NCBI GenBank assembly: GCA_934589705.1
Contig: CAKTOH010000013.1
Location: 1 to 37,109 of the forward strand
Origin: an uncultured Oscillospiraceae bacterium
GTDB lineage: Bacteria > Bacillota > Clostridia > Oscillospirales > Oscillospiraceae
Length of the DNA stretch: 37,109 nucleotides
Reading direction: 5' to 3'
Positions within the stretch are counted from its first letter, which is position 1. Every line of letters starts with the position of its first letter. Positions 31,211 through 37,109 of the stretch are shown piece after piece. Under the pieces are notes generated by a model. The model ran no database searches. It was given only the letters and a program-made list of their open reading frames with translations, and was not told the DNA's origin. The translations under genes and the position numbers were made by a program.

Positions 31211-31239
31211 TTGTCTTTTTCCGGGAACCGGTGTATAAT
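31211..31239 (+). promoter_or_regulatory. Promoter of the membrane-anchored unknown gene
   Basis: TTGTCT (31211-31216), 17-base spacer, TATAAT (31234-31239). Divergent from the azlCD promoter. Confidence 0.75.
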
Positions 31240-31268
31240 GCCCTAAAATCCATAGAAAGGGGAAACCT

Positions 31269-31838
31269 ATGAGAATTCTTGGAAGACTGATAGAATTTGT
31301 GCTGATTCTGGCGTTACTGCTGGGACTGCTCTTTGTGGGAAAGCGGTATGGAAACCGGATTCTTGCGCTGATTGCGCCGGAGGAGACCACCGCCGTTTCC
31401 GAGACGACCCAACCGACTGCCGAAACCCAGCCCGCACCGACTGGGGCGCCTGAAACGGCCAATCCGGAAACCCAGCCTGTTCTGGAGCTGCCCATTCTGG
31501 ACGTGATTGACGAGGAGGTCATGCCGGGAACGGCAGGTTCCTCTCTGCGGGCGGTGCAGGCGGCGGTGCAGCTGCTGGACTGGGGGGTGCATACCGGCCT
31601 AGACACGGAGGAAATCCGTCAGGCTGCCGTAGACTGGCTGGCAGGCAAGGGCAACGATGAACAGATGGCCTTTGCCCAGAAGCTGGAGCTGGTGGACGAT
31701 GCCTGCAATCGGCTGCGGGAAGGAAACGCCCGGGAGCTTCTGGATGAGGCCGGGTGTCAGGATACGGAAATTTTCTGGGGCAGCGACCCGGTGGCGCCCA
31801 TCGAGGCCATTATGGACGCGGCTGGCCTGAGACAATGA
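31269..31838 (+). CDS. Membrane-anchored protein of unknown function
   Basis: A 189-residue protein I do not recognise. One N-terminal helix (about 7-24) is followed by a threonine-, proline- and glutamate-rich linker (38-72), then a helical extracytoplasmic domain (90-185: AVQAAVQLLDWGVHTGLDTEEIRQAAV, MAFAQKLELVDDACNRLREG). It resembles small anchored proteins of unknown role; no catalytic motif is visible. GAAAGGGGAAACC precedes ATG. It has its own promoter and a strong terminator. Confidence 0.8.
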   Translation: MRILGRLIEFVLILALLLGLLFVGKRYGNRILALIAPEETTAVSETTQPTAETQPAPTGAPETANPETQPVLELPILDVIDEEVMPGTAGSSLRAVQAAVQLLDWGVHTGLDTEEIRQAAVDWLAGKGNDEQMAFAQKLELVDDACNRLREGNARELLDEAGCQDTEIFWGSDPVAPIEAIMDAAGLRQ

Positions 31839-31840
31839 GA

Positions 31841-31875
31841 AAAGGAGCGCAGTGCCGGTCACTGCGCTCCTTTTT
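31841..31875. terminator. Bidirectional terminator
   Basis: GGAGCGCAGTG-CCGGT-CACTGCGCTCC followed by TTTTT on +, and by TTTTCTC on -. Between convergent genes. Confidence 0.9.
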
Positions 31876-31893
31876 GAATTTGGAGAACTGCTT

Positions 31894-32445
31894 TCACAGC
31901 GGTATGTAATCCCTTAGGGGCTTTTCCAGCAGCCGGATGATTTCCAGCTCATCCAGAGCGTCAAAAAGGGCATTGTGGGTCTCCCGATAGTCCCCATTTC
32001 CGGAGAGCAGCCGGAGCATAGGCTCCACGCCGTAGTTCCGTTTCATCCGCCCGGTGGAAAAGCAGTCTGCCCAGTCGGGAATTTTCGGGTTGTTCTGGCG
32101 GTAAATGGCGATGCGCATAATGTCGAACCAGGAAAAATGCCCCAGCTCCGGCAGATGATTCTTGTCGAATCCCGCATTGTAGGCGAACAGAGAGGTGACC
32201 GCGTTTTTTGCCAGCCAGTCCCCAAGCTCTGTCATGGCCTTCGCCCGGGAGGCGTAAATCGGCCTGACCGGGGTGTCCAGCAGCAGGACGTTTTCGTACA
32301 TTCCGCCTGCCGCCGCTTCCTCCGGGAAAATATAGTACCGGGCAGCCGCGGGACGAAGGGTGTCCTCGTCGCCAATCACCGCGCCGATGGACATGACCTG
32401 GTCAAACCAGTTGGTTTCTGTGTCGATAACCCCGAAATAACCCAT
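31894..32445 (-). CDS. DEDDh 3'-5' exonuclease-like protein
   Basis: A 183-residue RNase-H-fold exonuclease-like protein. The acidic motifs are in order: VIDTETNW (Exo I, DxE), YNAGFDKNHL (Exo II Asp) and HNALFDALDE (Exo III, HxxxxD). This fits the DnaQ/RNase T class; substrate is unknown. The start at 32445 follows AGGAGAAAACC; the frame is open to 32568 but that part lacks a ribosome-binding site. It may be cotranscribed with the unknown gene 182 bases upstream. Confidence 0.85.
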   Translation of the reverse strand: MGYFGVIDTETNWFDQVMSIGAVIGDEDTLRPAAARYYIFPEEAAAGGMYENVLLLDTPVRPIYASRAKAMTELGDWLAKNAVTSLFAYNAGFDKNHLPELGHFSWFDIMRIAIYRQNNPKIPDWADCFSTGRMKRNYGVEPMLRLLSGNGDYRETHNALFDALDELEIIRLLEKPLRDYIPL

Positions 32446-32627
32446 GGTTTTCTCCTGAATTTTTATGGAAACTCTGAATAAATCGTCTGCGGCTGGGTAG
32501 CGGATCTTTTGCCCCCAGTCTGCGGTTTGAAAAATGGGAAATACATACAGTATTCCTCCATTTTCCAAACCTTGCCTGAGAACAAAATCTCTCGCTCCCA
32601 GCTCTTGCCGATTTAATCAGAGCTTCC

Positions 32628-33314
32628 CTATTTTTGCGCGTAGGGATCCCAGTAGACGGAAGAAAAGCGTCTGGGGGCGCACACCTGAGCCCGGTATTCC
32701 GCCATGACGGCTTGCCGCAGGAACCAATCGCTGACGTTTCCCGTTTTCTCCCGGAAAAGAGACCACCAGACCTGCCACTGAACCGCATCGGCAATCTGGG
32801 GCGAAACCTCCGGCACCGCCTGGCGAAGGATATCCTGAATCCGGCGCAGCTGGGCGTTCATCACCCGATTGTCCGCTTCCTCATCCCGCACCGTGCCGTC
32901 CAGCCGGTAGAGGGGCTCCAGCAGGGAGGCCTCCCGGGCACTGACAAAAGTCAGACCGCCGTCCTGGGCGTATAGCTCCAGAATGGCCAGGGGGTGCTGG
33001 GGAAGAATGGAATTTGCCATGTAGCGGGGCGTTTCCGCCTCCGGCAGAGGATAACGGCGAATTTCCGCTTCGGAGTATCCTGCGGGAATGGCGGAAAAAA
33101 CACCCCAGATGAACTGCATATCCCGCTTTTTTACGTCCCGGCGAAAGGTTTCATCCGTCAGAAACAGCTCCCGCTGAGCCCATTTTTCGCAGCCGTCCCA
33201 GCCGTTAGTGTCGTAGCATTCCAAATCGGTAATGAGCCAGTTGTGGGGCGGCAGCTCCGGCAAAGCGGCAAGAATCCCCTTGAATTGACAGGTATCTACC
33301 GAAACACAGGCCAT
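32628..33314 (-). CDS. Conserved-looking protein of unknown function
   Basis: A 228-residue soluble protein I cannot assign. It is rich in W, Y and D (NWLITDLECYDTNGWDGCEKW near the N terminus, VQWQVWWSLFREK and SVYWDPY near the C terminus). No signal peptide, membrane helix or catalytic motif is visible. GGGAGGAGATTCC precedes ATG, supporting a real start. It follows the PH-domain gene's terminator. Confidence 0.75.
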   Translation of the reverse strand: MACVSVDTCQFKGILAALPELPPHNWLITDLECYDTNGWDGCEKWAQRELFLTDETFRRDVKKRDMQFIWGVFSAIPAGYSEAEIRRYPLPEAETPRYMANSILPQHPLAILELYAQDGGLTFVSAREASLLEPLYRLDGTVRDEEADNRVMNAQLRRIQDILRQAVPEVSPQIADAVQWQVWWSLFREKTGNVSDWFLRQAVMAEYRAQVCAPRRFSSVYWDPYAQK

Positions 33315-33330
33315 GGAATCTCCTCCCGGA

Positions 33331-33370
33331 AAAAGAGCCGCCGGTTTTCCAAAGCAGAAAACCGACGGCT
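33331..33370 (-). terminator. Terminator of the PH-domain gene
   Basis: On the - strand, AGCCGTCGGTTTTC/GAAAACCGGCGGCT (14 bp, one mismatch) followed by CTTTTTCC. Confidence 0.8.
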
Positions 33371-33385
33371 GTGACGGAATAACGC

Positions 33386-33775
33386 TTACAGAATGTATTT
33401 TGAGATGCCGGCGCAGATGCCCTTGATGTTGACCCCGGCCTTGAAGTCGAACTGAAGTCGGTTCCCGTCGCTGAAGACGAGCACCAGCTCACTGTCGATA
33501 TCCAGCACACCGGCGGTTTCGATTCCGAAGTACTGGACTTTGGAATAGGGATAGGAGTAGTAGGAGACCTTCTTGCCGGTGATGCCCTGAACATTCACCA
33601 CGAAGACCCGCTTGGAGGTGAAGAGAACCTGGTCACGAACGGTCTGGAAGCACTGGATAATGTCCTCTCCGGGAACGAGGATTTCGCTGACCTCCGGGCG
33701 AATCTGGGATACAGAGACGCTTTTCAGGTTCATCAGATTGGAATCGCCGAGAATACCGGTGGATATGGTGGCCAT
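33386..33775 (-). CDS. Bacterial PH-domain protein (DUF1696-like)
   Basis: A 129-residue protein consisting of one bacterial PH domain: GEDIIQCFQTVRDQVLFTSKRVFVVNVQG, KKVSYYSYPYSKVQYFGIETAG, DIDSELVLVFSDG and a final helix. This matches small YvbH/DUF1696-type proteins, function unknown. AGGAGTTGTT precedes ATG. Consensus promoter upstream and terminator downstream make it monocistronic. Confidence 0.85.
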   Translation of the reverse strand: MATISTGILGDSNLMNLKSVSVSQIRPEVSEILVPGEDIIQCFQTVRDQVLFTSKRVFVVNVQGITGKKVSYYSYPYSKVQYFGIETAGVLDIDSELVLVFSDGNRLQFDFKAGVNIKGICAGISKYIL

Positions 33776-33806
33776 AATAACAACTCCTTCTCATTTTTGT
33801 ATTTTC

Positions 33807-33835
33807 ATAGTAATATACCGGCCGGGGAATGTCAA
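33807..33835 (-). promoter_or_regulatory. Promoter of the PH-domain gene
   Basis: On the - strand, TTGACA (33830-33835), 17-base spacer, TACTAT (33807-33812). The 175 bases from here to the tRNA terminator hold nothing I can identify. Confidence 0.75.
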
Positions 33836-34012
33836 GAGAGATTTTGGCAGGAATTCACAAAGCAAGACAGCGAAAAACAGACCGAAATTTCCAAGCTTAG
33901 CCTCCATGGAAAGGCCGCAGCGCAGAAGACGCTTGCCTCTGCGAACCGGAAGGACAAGCCGCTGGCATGTCGCAATCGAAATTTTCAAGTCTTACTTGAT
34001 TCAAAGAAAAAT

Positions 34013-34040
34013 CCCCAAGTCCACTTTCGTAGACTTGGGG
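34013..34040 (-). terminator. Terminator of tRNA-Pro
   Basis: On the - strand, CCCCAAGTC and GACTTGGGG arms with a 10-base loop, followed by ATTTTTC, four bases beyond the CCA end. Confidence 0.85.
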
Positions 34041-34044
34041 ATTT

Positions 34045-34120
34045 TGGTCCGAGTGGCGAGACTCGAACTCGCGGCATCCTGGTCCCAAACCAGGCGCCCT
34101 ACCAGCTGGGCCACACCCGG
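34045..34120 (-). tRNA. tRNA-Pro (anticodon TGG)
   Basis: A 76-base cloverleaf on the - strand: acceptor arms CCGGGTG/CACTCGG, D arm GCCC/GGGC, anticodon arm CCTGG-TTTGGGA-CCAGG with anticodon TGG (34085-34087), a GTTCGAG T loop, discriminator A and an encoded CCA end. Own promoter (34151-34178) and terminator. Confidence 0.97.
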
Positions 34121-34150
34121 ATAGCGCAGACATCACTGCGCAACGAGAAT

Positions 34151-34178
34151 ATTATACACGAATCCCCCGAAAAAGCAA
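34151..34178 (-). promoter_or_regulatory. Promoter of tRNA-Pro
   Basis: On the - strand, TTGCTT (34173-34178), 16-base spacer, TATAAT (34151-34156), 30 bases before the mature 5' end. Confidence 0.75.
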
Positions 34179-34200
34179 CCCCCAAAACGAACGGTGGCCG

Positions 34201-35211
34201 TCAGAAATTCGGGAAGGCGATGGAACCGATGTGATACAGCAGCCACATGAGGAAAAAGCCCAGTCGGGTGTGCATCCGCAGGTACACCCAGTCAAAAAGC
34301 CTTTGCCAGACGGTGTCCCCAGGGAACAGGAAGGACTGGGTCAGGGTACAGCTCTTGGGTCGGCGGAAGGGGAACAGACCGCACCGGCGCAGAGTTGCCG
34401 TCACATGCCGAGCCTCCCGCAGGGGCAGCCGGGTGACCCCATACAGGCAGTTCCACAGCACGCTCATCAGCCGGTTGGCGGTGCCTGAGTCCTCCGGGTT
34501 CTGCTGGTAGTAATCCAGCATGATGCTGGCTACGGCAATGTGGGAGCGCAGCTTTTTCTCCCGTGCCTGGGCACTGTCGGCGGTTTCCGCGGAGCCCGGA
34601 CGAATCCGGTAGAAATAAACCGTGTCACGGATGGTCAGGGCGGCGGGACGTTCCAGGGACAGTTCAAACATGAACTGCCCGTCCTCTCCGTGGGTCAGTT
34701 CCGGATGCCGGAAATTGACCTGATGGGCGGAAAGAAAGCTTCTGCGGATGAGACTGCGCCAGACCACGGCGCCGGGGCCGGGGACGTTGTCCGGCAGATT
34801 TCCCTGACGTCCCAGAGCCATCTGCTGGGAGGTGAGCACCTGCTCAAACTGAAAGCCGCCTACGATCAGCTGATCGTAGTCCGCTGCCTCCAGAATGCCC
34901 CGGAGTTTCCGGAGAATGTTCGTCTGAATCACATCGTCCGCGTCCACAAACCAGATATAATCTCCCCGGGCGGCGGACAGCCCCGTATTCCGGGCGGTGG
35001 CGACGCCGCTGTTTTCCTGGGTGATAATTGTGAGATTCGGGTACTTTTCGGAGAAAAGCTTCAAAATAGATCCGCTTTTGTCTGTGGAGCCGTCGTCCAC
35101 ACAGATGACCTCATAGTCCGTCTGGGAAAGATCCTGGGTAAACAGAGAGTGCAGGCACTCTTCCAGATACAGCTCCGCGTTGTAAACCGGAACTACAATA
35201 CTCAAAAACAA
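34201..35211 (-). CDS. Family 2 glycosyltransferase
   Basis: A 336-residue GT-A fold enzyme. The N terminus has LSIVVPVYNAELYLEECL, VICVDDGSTDKS (nucleotide binding), NSGVATARNTGL and the metal site WFVDADD (DxD), followed by THGEDGQFMFEL as the acceptor-side ED motif. The C terminus has a hydrophobic, possibly membrane-associated segment. The start is taken as TTG at 35211, eight bases after AGGAGG; a GTG at 35220 overlaps that Shine-Dalgarno. It follows ychF by 19 bases and is probably cotranscribed. Substrate unknown; a role in surface polysaccharide is inference. Confidence 0.88.
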   Translation of the reverse strand: MFLSIVVPVYNAELYLEECLHSLFTQDLSQTDYEVICVDDGSTDKSGSILKLFSEKYPNLTIITQENSGVATARNTGLSAARGDYIWFVDADDVIQTNILRKLRGILEAADYDQLIVGGFQFEQVLTSQQMALGRQGNLPDNVPGPGAVVWRSLIRRSFLSAHQVNFRHPELTHGEDGQFMFELSLERPAALTIRDTVYFYRIRPGSAETADSAQAREKKLRSHIAVASIMLDYYQQNPEDSGTANRLMSVLWNCLYGVTRLPLREARHVTATLRRCGLFPFRRPKSCTLTQSFLFPGDTVWQRLFDWVYLRMHTRLGFFLMWLLYHIGSIAFPNF

Positions 35212-35230
35212 GGCCTGCACCTCCTTCCAA

Positions 35231-36328
35231 TCAAACGTTGAACAGGAAATTGACGATGTCTCCGTCCTTCATGACATATTCCTTGCCTTCGCTGCGCACC
35301 AGACCCTTGGCCTTGGCGGCGGCCATGGTGCCGCAGGCCTTCATATCCTCGAAGGCGATGACCTCTGCGCGGATAAAGCCCCGCTCGAAATCCGTATGGA
35401 TTTTGCCTGCGGCCTGGGGCGCTTTGGTGCCCTTTTTGATGGTCCAGGCCCGGCACTCATCGGAGCCGGCGGTGAGGAAGGAAATGAGCCCCAGCAGGGT
35501 GTAGCTGGACTTGATGAGCCGATCCAGGCCGGACTCGGCAACGCCCAGCTCATCCATAAACATGGCCTTTTCCTCCGGGTCATCCAACTCGGCGATGTCC
35601 GCCTCCAGCTTGGCGCAGATGGGCAGGCACTGGCTGCCCTCGGCGTCTGCCAGAGCCTTCACCGCCTGGTAATGCCGGTTGCTGTCCGGGTCGTTGACCT
35701 CATTTTCGGACATATTGGCAACGTAAATGGTCTTTTTCAGGGTCAGCAGATCGGAGGTGGCGATGAGCGCCAGCTCATCCGGATCATCGGTATAGGTGCG
35801 GGCCAGCTTGCCTCCGTTCAGGTGCTCCAGAAGACCGGAGAAGACCTCCACCTCCCGGGCAAACTTCTTGTCGCCGCCCTTCATGGCCTTCTGAGCCTTG
35901 TCAATCCGGCGCTCCACCATTTCAATGTCCGCCATGACCAGCTCCAGGTTGATGATGTCGATGTCCCGCAGGGGATCGGTGGAGCCCTCCACATGGGTCA
36001 CGTTGCTGTCCTCAAAGCAGCGAACCACATGGACGATGGCGTCGGTGGTGCGGATGTTGGACAGGAACTTGTTGCCCAGACCTTCGCCCTTGGAGGCACC
36101 CTTCACAAGACCGGCAATGTCCACGAACTCGATGACGGCGGGGGTCACCTTCTTGGGGTTGTGCAGCTCGGCAAGCCAGGTCAGCCGCTCATCGGGCACG
36201 GACACCACGCCTACGTTGGGGTCGATGGTGCAGAAGGCATAGTTGTCCGCGGGCACCCCCGCGTTGGTAATGGCGTTAAACAGGGTGGACTTGCCCACAT
36301 TCGGCAGTCCCACGATACCTAATTTCAT
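35231..36328 (-). CDS. ychF: Ribosome-binding ATPase YchF (Obg family)
   Basis: A 365-residue protein, the normal YchF length. P-loop GLPNVGKST (7-15), switch [24 protein letters not shown], the altered G4 NMSE that explains ATP preference over GTP, a coiled-coil insertion ([19 protein letters not shown]) and a C-terminal TGS domain ending [14 protein letters not shown]. Involved in translation quality control and stress response. AAGGAGAATGAGTACAA precedes ATG. The integrase gene of a mobile element ends only 112 bases upstream. Confidence 0.97.
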   Translation of the reverse strand: MKLGIVGLPNVGKSTLFNAITNAGVPADNYAFCTIDPNVGVVSVPDERLTWLAELHNPKKVTPAVIEFVDIAGLVKGASKGEGLGNKFLSNIRTTDAIVHVVRCFEDSNVTHVEGSTDPLRDIDIINLELVMADIEMVERRIDKAQKAMKGGDKKFAREVEVFSGLLEHLNGGKLARTYTDDPDELALIATSDLLTLKKTIYVANMSENEVNDPDSNRHYQAVKALADAEGSQCLPICAKLEADIAELDDPEEKAMFMDELGVAESGLDRLIKSSYTLLGLISFLTAGSDECRAWTIKKGTKAPQAAGKIHTDFERGFIRAEVIAFEDMKACGTMAAAKAKGLVRSEGKEYVMKDGDIVNFLFNV

Positions 36329-36440
36329 TTGTACTCATTCTCCTTCGATTTTCCTTGATTTTCAAGGGGTTTCAGCGCTTGGTGCCTTGGCTGTTACACC
36401 ATTTTTACACCATTTCCGCATTTGGCTTTATTGGATTTCA
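36329..36440. other. Junction between ychF and the mobile element, candidate att/integrase-binding region
   Basis: A small CCTTGA-TTT-TCAAGG hairpin (36353-36367) lies next to ychF. Two direct copies of TACACCATTT (36396-36417) and a third at 36447 inside the integrase end form an array like integrase arm-type sites. No gene is present. The exact attachment core cannot be fixed with one end only. Confidence 0.45.
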
Positions 36441-37109
36441 TCAGACTACACCATTTTGCTGAAATTGCTTGATGGCATAATCCAGCGATTCGGCAGTCAC
36501 ATGAACATACCGATCCATTGTTGTTTTGATGCTGGCATGACCCAGCAGCTTTTGCAGCACCTTCGGCTGCATACCGCTTTCAATCGCTCTTGTAGCATAG
36601 GTATGTCGCAGAGCGTGCATACAAAAGTGCTTGATTCCCGCTTCGTCGCAGAGCTTATATAAGTGGGTATCATAGGAACTGTTCTTCGCTGGCTCTCCTG
36701 TTCGCCAGTTGATAAAAACAAGATCACGCATGACAAGCCGAGAAGAAACGCCTGAACGTCTGTCTATGTACTCAAGCGTTTTGTCCAGCGTCGGTGACTC
36801 CTTTTGCTCCGGGCGGCTGTCCCAAATACCTTTGAGGATTTCATAAGCCCGATCCGTCAACGGTATTGTGCGGTAGCTGTGCTGCGTTTTCGGAGGACCC
36901 GCACGCCAATACTGTTCACCGTGTCGAAACTCCAATGTTTTGTTGACCGTGAGCGTGCGCTTTTCAAAGTCAATCGCGTCCCACGTCAACCCGATCATCT
37001 CGCCGGTACGCAAACCGGTTTCAAGAATCAGTGCGTACTGATTGTAGTTGTGGGAGCGTTTCGCAACTTCAAGAAATCTGATTTGCTCATCCCGCGTTAA
37101 AAAGTGAAT
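36441..37109 (-). CDS. Tyrosine recombinase/integrase, partial (5' end beyond window)
   Basis: The C-terminal 222 residues of a phage/ICE-type integrase; the frame stays open to the window edge. All catalytic residues are visible: Arg in ETGLRTGEM, Lys in [21 protein letters not shown] and the nucleophile Tyr in MDRYVHV. The C terminus FQQNGVV is close to that of Tn916-like and other low-GC conjugative-element integrases. The first residues lie to the right of the window. Orientation and position imply an integrated element extending rightward, with this gene at its left end. It is less GC-rich than ychF. Confidence 0.93.
   Translation of the reverse strand: MHFLTRDEQIRFLEVAKRSHNYNQYALILETGLRTGEMIGLTWDAIDFEKRTLTVNKTLEFRHGEQYWRAGPPKTQHSYRTIPLTDRAYEILKGIWDSRPEQKESPTLDKTLEYIDRRSGVSSRLVMRDLVFINWRTGEPAKNSSYDTHLYKLCDEAGIKHFCMHALRHTYATRAIESGMQPKVLQKLLGHASIKTTMDRYVHVTAESLDYAIKQFQQNGVV

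Overview
The window reads as a chromosomal segment of a high-GC, low-oxygen Bacillota, most likely a gut member of Clostridia/Oscillospirales. The grounds are SD-driven starts (GGAGG), sigma-A type promoters with 17-bp spacers, a lysine riboswitch, clostridial small proteins (DUF1540, DUF6472), a BMP-type nucleoside ABC transporter, a clostridial short peptide deformylase and the GGGtGRT/scaffold pair. The placement comes from gene content only and is not a species call.

Layout. 0-3.2 kb: TrhA/hemolysin III membrane protein (-), then a consensus promoter, lysine riboswitch and divergent lysA (+), then a CBS-pair protein (+). 3.2-5.7 kb (-): YfcE phosphodiesterase, DUF6472 mini-protein and a large lipoprotein with a C-terminal HExxH metallopeptidase. 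5.9-8.3 kb (-): overlapping operon of XRE membrane regulator, 5-formyl-THF cyclo-ligase, membrane protein and DUF1643 protein. 8.4-11.4 kb (-): small unknown protein, VWA-like/DUF2201 protein and MoxR-type AAA ATPase. 11.6-17.5 kb (-): left-handed beta-helix acetyltransferase-like protein with GlmM, an LCP wall-polymer ligase, HtrA protease and a 54-residue DUF1540 protein. 17.6-20.1 kb (+): rpe, then the strongly promoted NifU-like scaffold plus GGGtGRT pair. 20.2-21.1 kb: an AT-richer divergent pair (TM2/zinc-ribbon protein and XRE regulator) with two matching operators. 21.6-29.7 kb (+): peptide deformylase, four-gene BMP nucleoside importer, M24 peptidase and AEC transporter. 30-33.8 kb: AzlCD exporter (-), a membrane-anchored unknown (+), then DEDDh exonuclease, an unknown protein and a PH-domain protein (-). 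34-37.1 kb (-): tRNA-Pro, GT2 glycosyltransferase, YchF and the end of a tyrosine recombinase that runs off the right edge, marking a mobile element that continues beyond the window.

Much of the gene-free DNA is occupied by two families of short interspersed repeats. R1 has constant flanks around a stem-loop whose arms differ in sequence between copies but stay complementary. R2 is a longer inverted-repeat element carrying TCATTGCGA-ACCAGTG arms. A third element, at 13.79-13.96 kb, is an AT-rich cluster of perfect hairpins. I saw no CRISPR array, no rRNA and no obvious defence island. The best leads for undescribed biology are the GGGtGRT pair, the R1 repeat with variable self-complementary arms, the XRE/TM2 operator module, the MoxR-VWA trio and the metallopeptidase lipoprotein.
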